A DNA stretch of 64,000 bases from Demequina sp. NBRC 110055 (GTDB lineage: Bacteria > Actinomycetota > Actinomycetes > Actinomycetales > Demequinaceae), in NCBI RefSeq assembly GCF_002090135.1, contig NZ_BBRL01000004.1, positions 310,001-374,000 on the forward strand, written 5' to 3'. The translations under genes and the position numbers were made by a program. Positions 32,714 through 42,401 of the stretch are shown here, piece by piece; position 1 is the stretch's first letter; each line of letters opens with the position of its first letter. The notes under the pieces are model-generated. The model saw only the letters and a list, made by a program, of their open reading frames with translations. It was not told where the DNA came from and did not search any database.

Positions 32714-34167
32714 CGCGTGGCCTTCGCAGGACGCGACGCGCGCTGTCCCTGCGCGATCGCCTCTTCTTGGGGCTCGCCGCCGTGGGTCTCGTGGCCACCG
32801 GCGTCGCGGTGATCGTGACCTTCACGACGCGGTCGTACCTCATCTCGCAACTCGACGACCGCCTCGATTCATATGCGGGACCCGCCTACCTCGAGGAGCA
32901 ACAGCTCAGGCCGCTGTTCGAGATCGAGGACGAGGACGGCACACGCCGCACGGAGGCGTGGCGTGGATGGGTCGATACGGATGGCGTGCTCCATCCGGTC
33001 TCATCCCCGACCGTCGAGGGCGCGTCCGATGCGAGCCCCGTCCTCACCTACGGCGACCTGACGACGACGAACAGCCACCTCACCGCCGAGTCCTCCGACG
33101 ATTCGGGAGACTTCCGCGTGCTGGTGCGGCCCTTTGGCGGCGGCTGGGACATCACGGCCCTTCCCATGGACGACGTTGAGGCGGCAACCGCGCGGCTGGT
33201 GCTGATCGAAGGCGTTGGTATCGCCCTGATGCTCGGCGGCTTGGGTGCGGTCGCATGGTGGGTCAATCGCCTCGGCATCGGGCCAATGCGCCGGATGGTC
33301 GCGGCGTCATCTCAGGTCGCTCAGGGCGACCTGGAGGTGCGGCTGGAGACCGGAGCCGGGTCCGTCGAAACCGATGAGTTAGCACACTCACTGAACACCA
33401 TGATCGGGACGCTCACGGCGTCGCTCGAGGAGCGCGAGAGGTCGGAGGCTCGGCTTCGCGAGTTCGTCGCCGATGCCTCCCACGAGCTGCGCACGCCCCT
33501 CACCACGGTGCTGGGGTACGCCGAACTTCACCGCCGGGGCGCCCTCGCCGGCGGTGACGCGCAGGACGACGCCTGGGGCCGCACCGAGGCCGAGGCGGCG
33601 CGCATGCGCCGACTCGTCGAAGACATGCTCACGCTCGCCAAGTACGACGCCGAGCCTGATATCGAGATGCGCGACGTCGCGCTCCAGACGCTCGCGACGG
33701 AAATCGTCGCCGATGCCACGGTCGCCTACCCCGCCACCGAGTTCACGTTCACCGGCGGTCACGCGACGGTCGCGGCCGACGGCGACCGTCTGCGCCAGGC
33801 GCTGCTCAACGTCGTGGCGAACGCCGCAGTGCATGGCGGGCCGCACGTGACAGTTGCGATCCCCTCCGGACCCGACGGCGCCCGTGTCACCGTCCACGAC
33901 GACGGCCCTGGCATGGCTCCCGAGGTCGCCGCACGCGCCACCGAGAGGTTTGTGCGCGGCGACTCCTCGCGCCAGCGCGCCACCGGCGGCGCGGGCCTGG
34001 GACTGGCCATTACCGCCGCCATCGTCCACGCTCACGGGGGCTCACTCGACGTCGTCTCGGCCCCGGGCGAGGGCACGACCATCACGATCTCGCTGCCGGT
34101 CGCGGCTCCCGGTAGCACGGCTCCCCGCAGCGGCTCTGACGACTCCAGCGCGACCTCACCTCGATAG
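32710..34167 (+). CDS. Sensor histidine kinase
   Basis: 485 residues: membrane helix 1 (about 18-40), an extracytoplasmic sensor of about 120 residues without a recognised fold, membrane helix 2 (163-185), HAMP (186-238), and HisKA with the phospho-acceptor His258 (DASHELRTPLT). The HATPase domain follows, with N (LLNVVANAAVHGG), G1 (DDGPGM) and G2 (GGAGLGLAI) boxes. The architecture is like TcrY/MprB. The signal is unknown. The gene is divergent from the DUF4956-VTC-DUF4353 operon, which is the likely target. Confidence 0.95.
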   Translation: MTRGLRRTRRALSLRDRLFLGLAAVGLVATGVAVIVTFTTRSYLISQLDDRLDSYAGPAYLEEQQLRPLFEIEDEDGTRRTEAWRGWVDTDGVLHPVSSPTVEGASDASPVLTYGDLTTTNSHLTAESSDDSGDFRVLVRPFGGGWDITALPMDDVEAATARLVLIEGVGIALMLGGLGAVAWWVNRLGIGPMRRMVAASSQVAQGDLEVRLETGAGSVETDELAHSLNTMIGTLTASLEERERSEARLREFVADASHELRTPLTTVLGYAELHRRGALAGGDAQDDAWGRTEAEAARMRRLVEDMLTLAKYDAEPDIEMRDVALQTLATEIVADATVAYPATEFTFTGGHATVAADGDRLRQALLNVVANAAVHGGPHVTVAIPSGPDGARVTVHDDGPGMAPEVAARATERFVRGDSSRQRATGGAGLGLAITAAIVHAHGGSLDVVSAPGEGTTITISLPVAAPGSTAPRSGSDDSSATSPR

Positions 34168-34227
34168 GAGGCGGACCCCGGGACATCGGGAGTGACCGCA
34201 CCTCCCAACGGCAACCTCTTCCGCCGC

Positions 34228-34233
34228 TACCGT
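34228..34233 (+). promoter_or_regulatory. -10 element TACCGT, leaderless promoter
   Basis: TACCGT, 6 nt, then the ATG at 34240. This decides the start of the next gene. Confidence 0.55.
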
Positions 34234-34239
34234 GGCCCC

Positions 34240-34515
34240 ATGATGAGAGTCGCCACTTCACTCCCGGACGGCTCAGAGCCCTTCCTATGGATAGTGGCGG
34301 CGCTCGCGCTGGTCATCGCTGCAGCCGTAGTGTGGCTTCCCGGAGCGGTCCTCATATGGTTCGGAGGCTGGGGGATCCACCGACTTCTCACGCCCGAACC
34401 ACTCCGCCTTCGCCACTGGCACCCCATCTCGGCCATCGTGACCGTGGCGCTGTGGACCGTCCTGATCATCGCTGCCGGCGCTTCCATCGCGGTCGGCCTC
34501 GTCGAGGGCGGGTAG
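34240..34515 (+). CDS. Small membrane protein, unknown function
   Basis: 91 residues with two or three hydrophobic segments (about 14-40 and 63-88) separated by a basic loop (HRLLTPEPLRLRHWHP). The ATG was chosen because it lies 6 nt after a TACCGT element; a GTG 48 nt upstream is in frame but precedes that element. It converges on the MerR-type gene. No family recognised. Confidence 0.55.
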   Translation: MMRVATSLPDGSEPFLWIVAALALVIAAAVVWLPGAVLIWFGGWGIHRLLTPEPLRLRHWHPISAIVTVALWTVLIIAAGASIAVGLVEGG

Positions 34516-34535
34516 CCACAGAAGGTCCCCGCCAC

Positions 34536-35390
34536 TCAGTGGTGCGGGACGTATGGGAACGCCACCGACGCGACCACGTCGTCCATGCCGGCCTGGATCA
34601 CGTCGGCCACGTAGACCTCACGCGACGGCATATCGTCGCGGGGCGCGCCATGCTGGGTCACCCACATGGCAACGGCGTCATATGCCGCGAGGATGTCCGG
34701 AAACTCAAGGCCCGTGCGGGTGACGTCGGTGTACGCCTCCTCGTGGGCCTCCTCGACCTTCAACACGATCGCATCCTCAGGCTCCGCGGGGCCGTCGATG
34801 ACGATGACCACCTCGACATACGCGCTGTGGTCCGGCGTCACCGGACCGTGGAAGACGACATACGTGGGCCACTCGGGCGTCGTCGTCAGGTCACGAAGGC
34901 CGGGGTGACGTTCGGCCCACGAGAACAGGTCGTGGAACGAGGACATGATGAACTGCTCGAGCTCTGGCTGGAACAGTTCCTTGCCGATCACCGCGAGCTT
35001 GCGGCGCGGCACGGTGCGGCTGTGAATCTCCATGGGGGGCTGCCCCTCTCTGCGCAGTCGCGCGGTCACGTAGCGGCCGATACCGCGGCGGTCCCCGTGC
35101 CGACGCTCCTCGCCCACCCACCAGGCCTGGTAGATCGCGAGGGCGTCGTCGGGAGCGGCGTCGAGGATCTGCGCCACCACCGCAAGCGGCACGTCGATGC
35201 GCCGCAGGTCGCCGATGAGTGTCGCCCGGGCGATCTGCTCCGACGCGTAGCGCCGGTAGCTCGTCACCGGGTCGACCTGAGCGGGAGCCAGCAAGCCGTG
35301 TTCGTCGTAATACCGCAGCGCCTTGATCGACAGGCGCGTCAGCTCGGCGAACTCGCCGATGCCATGCCATGAACCGCTCATAGCCGCCAT
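34536..35390 (-). CDS. MerR-family regulator with C-terminal GyrI-like effector domain
   Basis: 284 residues. The N-terminal MerR HTH (IGEFAELTRLSIKALRYYDEHGLL) and dimerisation helix are followed by a domain of about 150 residues resembling GyrI/SOUL-like small-molecule binding domains (PPMEIHSRTVPRRKLAVIG onward, with EVVIVIDGPAEPED). Such BmrR-like proteins respond to hydrophobic drugs. GAGG lies about 7 nt before the ATG; an ATG 9 nt downstream is an alternative. A MerR-type operator precedes the gene, so autoregulation is likely. No dedicated exporter is adjacent except the ABC-F gene upstream. Confidence 0.85.
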   Translation of the reverse strand: MAAMSGSWHGIGEFAELTRLSIKALRYYDEHGLLAPAQVDPVTSYRRYASEQIARATLIGDLRRIDVPLAVVAQILDAAPDDALAIYQAWWVGEERRHGDRRGIGRYVTARLRREGQPPMEIHSRTVPRRKLAVIGKELFQPELEQFIMSSFHDLFSWAERHPGLRDLTTTPEWPTYVVFHGPVTPDHSAYVEVVIVIDGPAEPEDAIVLKVEEAHEEAYTDVTRTGLEFPDILAAYDAVAMWVTQHGAPRDDMPSREVYVADVIQAGMDDVVASVAFPYVPHH

Positions 35391-35398
35391 CGTGGAAC

Positions 35399-35419
35399 CT
35401 CCCCTAGGAGGAGAGTCAA
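35399..35419 (-). promoter_or_regulatory. MerR-type operator/-35 region
   Basis: On the minus strand TTGACT is followed directly by CTCC-N7-GGAG. MerR-family promoters place a dyad between the -35 and a widely spaced -10, so this is the likely autoregulatory site. Confidence 0.5.
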
Positions 35420-35524
35420 GCCCTCGAGGACTATCTTGGCGCTCGTTCGCTCCTGGCGACCGAGAATCCGGCACCACACTGCCATCCGCGCCGAAAATGC
35501 GGACATTTGCGCCAGGGGCGGGGT

Positions 35525-37114
<1,590 letters not shown>

Positions 37115-37129
37115 AGGTTCTCGCAATGC

Positions 37130-37171
37130 GTCTGGTGGCAGGGATGCGCGTAGCCAGACTGAGCGTCTGGC
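37130..37171 (-). promoter_or_regulatory. Possible attenuator-type alternative hairpins in the ABC-F leader
   Basis: In the transcript three elements follow one another: GCCAGAC (37171-37165), GTCTGGC (37159-37153) and CCAGAC (37135-37130). The middle element can pair with either neighbour, giving two mutually exclusive stems ahead of the start codon at 37114. Such switches control some ABC-F resistance genes. No leader peptide or T-tract terminator is certain. Confidence 0.4.
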
Positions 37172-37265
37172 GAACCTAGATCTTCAACGGATTGTCCTTC
37201 GGTCGGGGATGCGACGGGCACCAGCATACGCCGGTGCCGGCGTGGTCGTCACGAGGGCGAGCCGG

Positions 37266-37694
37266 TCACCACGGCATCGGGATGTCGGTGATGCGGTGGG
37301 CGTCGTCGGGGTGGTGGGGAAGCGGGCCGCCGTCGCCGCGGATGCACAGCCAGCGCAGCGGCTCGGTGGATTCGGGAACGCACCGCCACGTGCGCATCAC
37401 CCCCTGGCCGACGCGGATGGCGGTGCCGGGCCCCACGTCGACCACGTCGTCGTCGAGGCCCATCTGGCCCTGGCCGGCGAGGAAGAGGTAGAGCTCCTCA
37501 TCCGACGAATGGGCGTGCCAATAGCCGGCCTCTTCGCCGGGGACGAGGGCGTTCGCGGTGACGCCGACGAACTGCATGGGCAGCTCGTGATCGAGTACAC
37601 GGCGGCCGTCGCGCATGCGCCCCGGCGCGAATCCACCATGGAAGTCGCGCCACTGGTCGATGCCGCCGATCTCGATGCGCTGATAATCGCTCAT
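37266..37694 (-). CDS. Cupin-domain protein
   Basis: 142 residues with one cupin barrel. Metal-ligand motif 1 is HAHSSDEELYLFLAGQG (H-x-H...E), and motif 2 is weak (VGPGTAIRVGQGVMRTWRC, without a clear His). The metal site may therefore be incomplete. Substrate unknown. A -10-like CAGACT is 6 nt upstream of the ATG, so it is probably a single-gene leaderless unit. Confidence 0.82.
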   Translation of the reverse strand: MSDYQRIEIGGIDQWRDFHGGFAPGRMRDGRRVLDHELPMQFVGVTANALVPGEEAGYWHAHSSDEELYLFLAGQGQMGLDDDVVDVGPGTAIRVGQGVMRTWRCVPESTEPLRWLCIRGDGGPLPHHPDDAHRITDIPMPW

Positions 37695-37733
37695 GGCCCG
37701 AGTCTGGCACGCACGCCCGTGAAGGGGTTGGGC

Positions 37734-37823
37734 CCCTTGAGGCTGCGCTGGTCACTTCCGCCCGAAAGTCACCGTCACAGCCTCAAGGGAGTCTGCGCGA
37801 GTCGCCGGGCGGGGGTGCCCGGC
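37734..37823 (-). terminator. Two hairpins ending the ArsR-SRPBCC-DUF4287 operon
   Basis: GCCGGGC / GCCCGGC (37804-37823, 6-nt loop) directly follows the DUF4287 stop codon. A longer CCCTTGAGGCTG / CAGCCTCAAGGG stem (37734-37789, 32-nt loop) follows, upstream of the cupin promoter. Confidence 0.65.
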
Positions 37824-37828
37824 CGCTG

Positions 37829-38077
37829 CTACGTCAGCTTCTTCTTCACGTAGGCGACCACCGCGTTGGCGTGCCCATGGCCCATACTGTGCTGCTCCTT
37901 GAGGACCGTGACGACCTCCATGTGAGCGCGGCCGTCGAGCAGGCCGGCGGCGGCGATGTCGAGCCAGTCCTGCATCGGCCGCCCATACGTCTTCTCGATG
38001 GACGGGAAGTAGGAGACCGGGCCGGCGAGTTTCTGGCCCGGCGCCAGGTCTGGCGCCGGCACCGGGTGCTCGCTCAC
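37829..38077 (-). CDS. DUF4287 protein
   Basis: 82 residues of a single DUF4287 domain (SYFPSIEKTYGRPMQDWLDI and HSMGHGHANAVVAYVKKKL), a helical fold of unknown role often found with SRPBCC (AHSA1) genes. The GTG overlaps the stop of the SRPBCC gene (GTGA). It is the third gene of an ArsR-controlled operon. Confidence 0.85.
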   Translation of the reverse strand: MSEHPVPAPDLAPGQKLAGPVSYFPSIEKTYGRPMQDWLDIAAAGLLDGRAHMEVVTVLKEQHSMGHGHANAVVAYVKKKLT

Positions 38078-39051
38078 ACCAGCACCTCGGACTCAAGCCT
38101 CGCGTATGAGGTCTCCATGCCGTCGGTCATGCCGGTGGCGAGAATCATGTCGCGCACCTCGGCGTTCGGGTAGGTGATGACAAGAGTCAGCAGGGTCGCA
38201 CCCTCGACGGGCGTGAGCGTCAACTCATTGATGTTCGGCTCGCCGGGCATGCCGATCATGCTCTCGGTCGTCACGGCGCGCAGAGGCGGGTGAATCTCGA
38301 GCACCTCGCCCTCGAAGCCAAACGCCTCGCCCTCGGTGCCCTCGTTCGGTACCCACTCGCTGCGATGCTTGGCCCCCACCGTCGTGCCGGCGACGGCGAC
38401 GGTCATGGACCAGCCGTCGGGGCCCAGCAGCCACCGCTTGAGTAGTTCGGGCTCGTGGTGGGCGCGCCACACGTCTTCCACGCTGCCGCGGATGACGCGG
38501 GAGATGCGCACCTGGGTGTCGGACAGAATCTGCGCCTCGGTGCCGCGCCCGGCGGCGAACGAGGAAAGGTCGGCGAGCACCTCGTCGATCTGGCTCATGG
38601 CGGAGGTCATGCCCTCCTCCATGCCCATGCCGAGCAGCTGCTCAAGCTGGTCTGCCGAGCCGAAGTGGGTGGTCGTCACGAGCCGAGAACCGGCCTCCGT
38701 CTCCTCGAACTGGAAGGTCATGCGCATGCTCGGCATGTCGGTGTTCTCGTGGCCCTCGGCGTCAGCGAAGCCGTCACGCACCTCGAAGGAGTGACCCTCG
38801 TCGACGTGCAGGAACTCCCAGAACCCCGACGATTGCTCGCCGTCGGGTCCGGTCATGGTGTAGTGCGAACGCCCGCCGGGGTACACGTCATGCCTGATAA
38901 ACGTGGCAGGCCACTCGACAGGCCCCCAGAACTTCTCGATCTGGCGAGGGTCGGTGTAGGCCTCCCACAGGCGCTCGCGCGTCGCGGAGAAGTCGGCGAT
39001 CACGGTCATCGTGAGGGCCTCGGGGTCCTTCAGGACTTCGGTGATGGGCAT
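38074..39051 (-). CDS. Tandem SRPBCC (AHSA1-like) protein
   Basis: 325 residues with two START/AHSA1-type domains in a row. Domain 1 (about 12-160) contains RLWEAYTDPRQIEKFWGP; domain 2 (about 175-320) contains VEDVWRAHHEPELLKRWLLGPDGW. Each keeps the hydrophobic-cavity framework. These proteins bind small hydrophobic ligands or act as co-chaperones; the ligand is unknown. The ATG is 7 nt after AAAGAGG. The gene lies between arsR and the DUF4287 gene. Confidence 0.88.
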   Translation of the reverse strand: MPITEVLKDPEALTMTVIADFSATRERLWEAYTDPRQIEKFWGPVEWPATFIRHDVYPGGRSHYTMTGPDGEQSSGFWEFLHVDEGHSFEVRDGFADAEGHENTDMPSMRMTFQFEETEAGSRLVTTTHFGSADQLEQLLGMGMEEGMTSAMSQIDEVLADLSSFAAGRGTEAQILSDTQVRISRVIRGSVEDVWRAHHEPELLKRWLLGPDGWSMTVAVAGTTVGAKHRSEWVPNEGTEGEAFGFEGEVLEIHPPLRAVTTESMIGMPGEPNINELTLTPVEGATLLTLVITYPNAEVRDMILATGMTDGMETSYARLESEVLV

Positions 39052-39073
39052 GGCTGTGCCTCTTTCGGGATGG

Positions 39074-39430
39074 CTACTGCTGCTGAGATGGGGTGGAGTC
39101 GAGCAGGGCGTCGAGGCGGTCGATGCGCGACCGCCAGATCTGCTCGTAGGCGTCCAGCAGGCGCTGGGCGCGACGGATGGCGTCAGGATTGCCGCGCACC
39201 ACACGCTCACGGCCGCGGGGCTTCTTAGTCACCAGGCCCGCTCCCTCCAGGACGGCGACGTGCTTTTGCACGGCGGCGAAGGACATTGCATAGGCGCCGG
39301 CAAGCTCCGAGACGGACGCCTCGCCGGCGAGGGTGCGGCGCACGATGTCACGGCGCGTCGCGTCGGCGAGGGCCCGGAAGATCCGATCCACCTCGTCGTC
39401 GGTCAGCTCTGACGAGCTATTTACAACCAT
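39074..39430 (-). CDS. ArsR-family repressor
   Basis: 118 residues. A winged HTH (IFRALADATRRDIVRRTLAG, then VSELAGAYAMSFAAVQKHVAVLEGAGLV) is followed by a charged C-terminal helix. There is no Cys, so the metal-sensing sites of SmtB/ArsR are missing. This matches the subgroup linked to SRPBCC proteins. A perfect palindrome covers its start codon, which predicts tight autorepression of the operon. Confidence 0.92.
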   Translation of the reverse strand: MVVNSSSELTDDEVDRIFRALADATRRDIVRRTLAGEASVSELAGAYAMSFAAVQKHVAVLEGAGLVTKKPRGRERVVRGNPDAIRRAQRLLDAYEQIWRSRIDRLDALLDSTPSQQQ

Positions 39431-39439
39431 GTGGTTGTA
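39422..39439. promoter_or_regulatory. ArsR operator overlapping the start codon
   Basis: Perfect palindrome TACAACCA-TG-TGGTTGTA. It includes the arsR ATG (39430-39428) and touches a -10-like TAACGT (39444-39439). Repressor binding would block both the promoter and the transcript start. Confidence 0.8.
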
Positions 39440-39534
39440 CGTTACGCGCCCTGGAGAGAGTCGTCAAGAGATGCGGTCGCCGGTCCTGTAGCGATCCCGA
39501 CCGGGCTGCCCCACTATGGGTGGAAGGAGGCGCG

Positions 39535-39918
39535 ATGAGATTCCTCATGCTGATCATTCACGACGACCCCACGGTGAGCGAGGCGGACATTGCCGACGCA
39601 CCTAGCCACGAGTCCTGGTTCGAATACGCCCACGCGAGACGCGCCTACGACCTGGGCATCCGGTGCGACGCGCGCGATGACGCCCGCACGGTGAGGGTTC
39701 GCGCCGGACACATGCAGGTGAGCGAGGGGACGGTGAATGACGCAGCCGAGTGGGTGGCGGGCGTCGCCCTGATCGACGCGGACGACATGAACGATGCCGT
39801 CGAAATCGCGTTGCGCAACCCGGCCGCGTCGTACGGAGCCATCGAGATCAGGCCCGTGCACTCCTTCGGAGGTCCCCTCCTTGACGATCCCCAGCGTCAC
39901 CCTTCACCACCCGAGTAA
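39535..39918 (+). CDS. YCII-related (DGPF-domain) protein
   Basis: 127 residues of the YCII/DGPF dimeric alpha+beta barrel family: MRFLMLIIHDDP at the N-terminus and AIEIRPVHSF at the end. Relatives are often found near sigma factors and SRPBCC genes; enzymatic activity is unproven. The ribosome binding site is AAGGAGG, 5 nt before the ATG. It is divergent from arsR. Its 3' end overlaps the convergent SRPBCC gene by 22 bp. Confidence 0.85.
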   Translation: MRFLMLIIHDDPTVSEADIADAPSHESWFEYAHARRAYDLGIRCDARDDARTVRVRAGHMQVSEGTVNDAAEWVAGVALIDADDMNDAVEIALRNPAASYGAIEIRPVHSFGGPLLDDPQRHPSPPE

Positions 39919-40427
39919 AGCCTCTGCAGTTCCTCGAAATGGGCGTCACTGTCCACTGCCGCCGGGTATTGCCCCGCGAGGTATTGCGCGAGCCTGTCGA
40001 GGTGCCAGTGCCACCCTGCGGCGTAGTCGGGGGCGTGAGGGTCCGGCGCGAGGTGATCGAAGGTGAGCGCCGTCGCGCCCTCGGCGTCACCCTCGATGCC
40101 ACCCTCGACGTCGTCGAGCATGATCACCACATGCCAGTGCCCGTCGGGGGCGTCCCACGCATACTCGAGCAGCTGCAGCTCATCCCACGCGATCACGTCG
40201 CCTCGCATGGTGCCGTACTCGCCGAGGTCGGAGGTGACGGCCCCGCCGGCATGCGGCTCGAAGTCCAGAGGGAAGGCCCAGGCACCGGTCCCCTCGAGCG
40301 TCGTGACCGCCTCCCACACGGAGCGACGACCGGCGCGATAGACGCGCTCGAAGCGCAGCACGTCGACGCCCTCGTGGTGGATCACCCGGCCCACATCGGC
40401 GGGGTTGAGCGCTGCGGCAACGTCCAT
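39897..40427 (-). CDS. SRPBCC-domain protein
   Basis: 176 residues with one AHSA1/START-like domain (RRSVWEAVTTLEGTGAWAFP, then GHWHVVIMLDDV and AGWHWHLDRLAQYLAG). It probably binds a hydrophobic ligand. A -10-like CACACT lies 6 nt before the ATG. It shares 22 bp of its 3' end with the convergent YCII gene. Confidence 0.85.
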   Translation of the reverse strand: MDVAAALNPADVGRVIHHEGVDVLRFERVYRAGRRSVWEAVTTLEGTGAWAFPLDFEPHAGGAVTSDLGEYGTMRGDVIAWDELQLLEYAWDAPDGHWHVVIMLDDVEGGIEGDAEGATALTFDHLAPDPHAPDYAAGWHWHLDRLAQYLAGQYPAAVDSDAHFEELQRLYSGGEG

Positions 40428-40499
40428 GACGCCAGTGTGCCCCGCCAGCCGCGCCCTCGCACGGCGTCGACGCAGCCTGGCGCTCGACGGCATCGGCCC

Positions 40500-40505
40500 T
40501 AGGCT
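40500..40505 (+). promoter_or_regulatory. -10 element TAGGCT, leaderless promoter
   Basis: TAGGCT, 7 nt, then the ATG at 40513. A copy of the GGCCGATGCCGT repeat (reverse orientation) ends 1 nt upstream. Confidence 0.55.
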
Positions 40506-40512
40506 CTGCCCT

Positions 40513-42399
40513 ATGACCATTGCCGCGACCCTTGTCGTCGTGCTCGCCGCGGGCCTCGCCGCCCAACTCGTCGCCGCGCGCTTCCGCATCCCCGCCATCG
40601 TCGTGCTGATCGCGACGGGTCTGATCCTGGGACCCTTCTCTGAGGTCGTGACCGTGCCGGCGGACTCGGCGCAGGTGTCGGCCTTCATCGGGCTCGGCGT
40701 GGCGGTGGTGCTGTTCGAGGGCGCCATGGATCTGCGCTTTGGCGAGATCGAGCGGGTGGGTAAGGGCATTCGCCGCCTGACCCTGCTGGGACCCCCGATC
40801 GCCATGATCATCGGCGCGCTCGCCGCGCACTACGTGGGTGGTCTCGAATGGCCCGTCGCGTGGGTCCTCGGCGCCCTGCTAGTCGTGACCGGGCCCACCG
40901 TCATCATCCCGTTGCTGCGCCAGGCAAACCTCAACAAGGAGACGTCGTCCCTGCTCAAATGGGAAGGCATCATCAACGACCCCATCGGCGTGCTGCTGGC
41001 GATGCTGACGCTGCAGTACTTCCTGATTGCCGATGCCGGCGTGGGCGGGGATCTCGAGTTCATCTCGCGCGGGCTGGGCATCGCGTCGGTCGTGGTTACC
41101 TTGGCGGGCGCCATCGTCACCGCCGTCGTCCTCGGCGCGGGCGCCGGCGTGGTCCTGGGTGTTGTGTTCCGCCGCGGATGGGTGCCCGCACACCTCAAGT
41201 CCCCCCTGCTGCTGGTCGCGGTGCTCGTCATCTCAACCCTGGCCGACATCGTCGTGGACGAGTCGGGTCTGCTCGCCGTGACCCTCATGGGCATCGTGCT
41301 GGGCAACATGAACCTGGCCGAGCGCGAACAGCTGCTGGACTTCAAGGAGGGCCTGTCCGTCGTCATACTGTCGGCGCTCTTCATCATCATCCCCGCGCAG
41401 CTCGACATCGACCAGTTGCGAGAGATCGACTGGCGCATCGTCGGCTTCGTCGCCGTGCTGATGTTCGTGGTGCGACCGCTGACGGTCGCGCTCGTCACCA
41501 TCCGATCTCCACTGCGATGGCAAGACCGGGTCCTCATGGGGTGGATTGCTCCCCGAGGCATCGTCGCCGCCGCGACCGCCGGCGTGTTCGGGCCCGAGCT
41601 CATCGAGGCCGGCTACGAGGACGGCGCCGTGTTCTTGCCCACCGTGTTCCTCGTCATCATCGTGACGGTGCTCGCCCACGGCTTCTCGCTGGGGTGGCTC
41701 TCGCGCCGCCTGGGACTCTCGGCCGGCGCCAAGAATGGCCTGCTCATCGTGGGCGCCTCGCCGTGGGCGCAGTCACTGGCGACGACGCTGACCCGGCTCA
41801 AGGTCGCCGTGGTCGTCGCCGACGGCACCTACCAGCGCCTTCAGGCCGTGCGCATGGCGGGAGTGCCCACCTACTTTGGCGAGATCCTCTCCGAACACGC
41901 CGAGCGCACGCTCGAAAAGGCGCCGCTGTCGTACCTGCTGTGTGCGACAGACAACGACTACTACAACGCCCTCGTCGCCCGCACGGAGGGGCCCGAGTTC
42001 GGCTACCACCGCACCTTCCAGATCGCGACGCACTCCGAAAGCACCAACGAGCAACGCCGCCTCACGTTCGAGCGGCGCGGCTCGATCGCCTTCGATGGGA
42101 AGTTCGACTGGTTCGCGCTCGACGAGCGCGTCGCCGCCGGATGGTCGATCCACACCACCAAGCTCACCGAGGGCTTTGGCTGGAAGGCCTGGCAGGAGCG
42201 CCAGGGTGCGCGAGGCGTGGCCTGGATGCTGGTGGGCGAGGTCGACCCCGCGGGCAGCTTCCGGCTCTACTCGTACGACCAGGACTTCACGCCGGAGCCC
42301 GGCGCGACCATCCTGTATTTCGCGCCGGATCACTCCAAGCGGGAGCGTGCAGCCGAGCGCGCCACGCGCACGGCGCCGACGCCCCTCGTCGAGGGTTAG
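40513..42399 (+). CDS. CPA-type cation:proton antiporter with C-terminal RCK-like domain
   Basis: 628 residues. About 12 membrane segments span 1-400, including GPTVIIPLLRQ, the ion-site motif WEGIINDPIGVLLA and GWIAPRGIVAAATAGVF. The C-terminal 200 residues form a Rossmann-like RCK/TrkA-N domain (NGLLIVGASPWAQSLATTL, then VVVADGTYQRLQ) and a further beta domain. It probably exchanges Na+ or K+ for H+ with nucleotide-controlled gating. The Gly-rich nucleotide loop is imperfect (GASPWA), so ligand binding may differ from KefC. Confidence 0.92.
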   Translation: MTIAATLVVVLAAGLAAQLVAARFRIPAIVVLIATGLILGPFSEVVTVPADSAQVSAFIGLGVAVVLFEGAMDLRFGEIERVGKGIRRLTLLGPPIAMIIGALAAHYVGGLEWPVAWVLGALLVVTGPTVIIPLLRQANLNKETSSLLKWEGIINDPIGVLLAMLTLQYFLIADAGVGGDLEFISRGLGIASVVVTLAGAIVTAVVLGAGAGVVLGVVFRRGWVPAHLKSPLLLVAVLVISTLADIVVDESGLLAVTLMGIVLGNMNLAEREQLLDFKEGLSVVILSALFIIIPAQLDIDQLREIDWRIVGFVAVLMFVVRPLTVALVTIRSPLRWQDRVLMGWIAPRGIVAAATAGVFGPELIEAGYEDGAVFLPTVFLVIIVTVLAHGFSLGWLSRRLGLSAGAKNGLLIVGASPWAQSLATTLTRLKVAVVVADGTYQRLQAVRMAGVPTYFGEILSEHAERTLEKAPLSYLLCATDNDYYNALVARTEGPEFGYHRTFQIATHSESTNEQRRLTFERRGSIAFDGKFDWFALDERVAAGWSIHTTKLTEGFGWKAWQERQGARGVAWMLVGEVDPAGSFRLYSYDQDFTPEPGATILYFAPDHSKRERAAERATRTAPTPLVEG

Positions 42400-42401
42400 G
42401 C

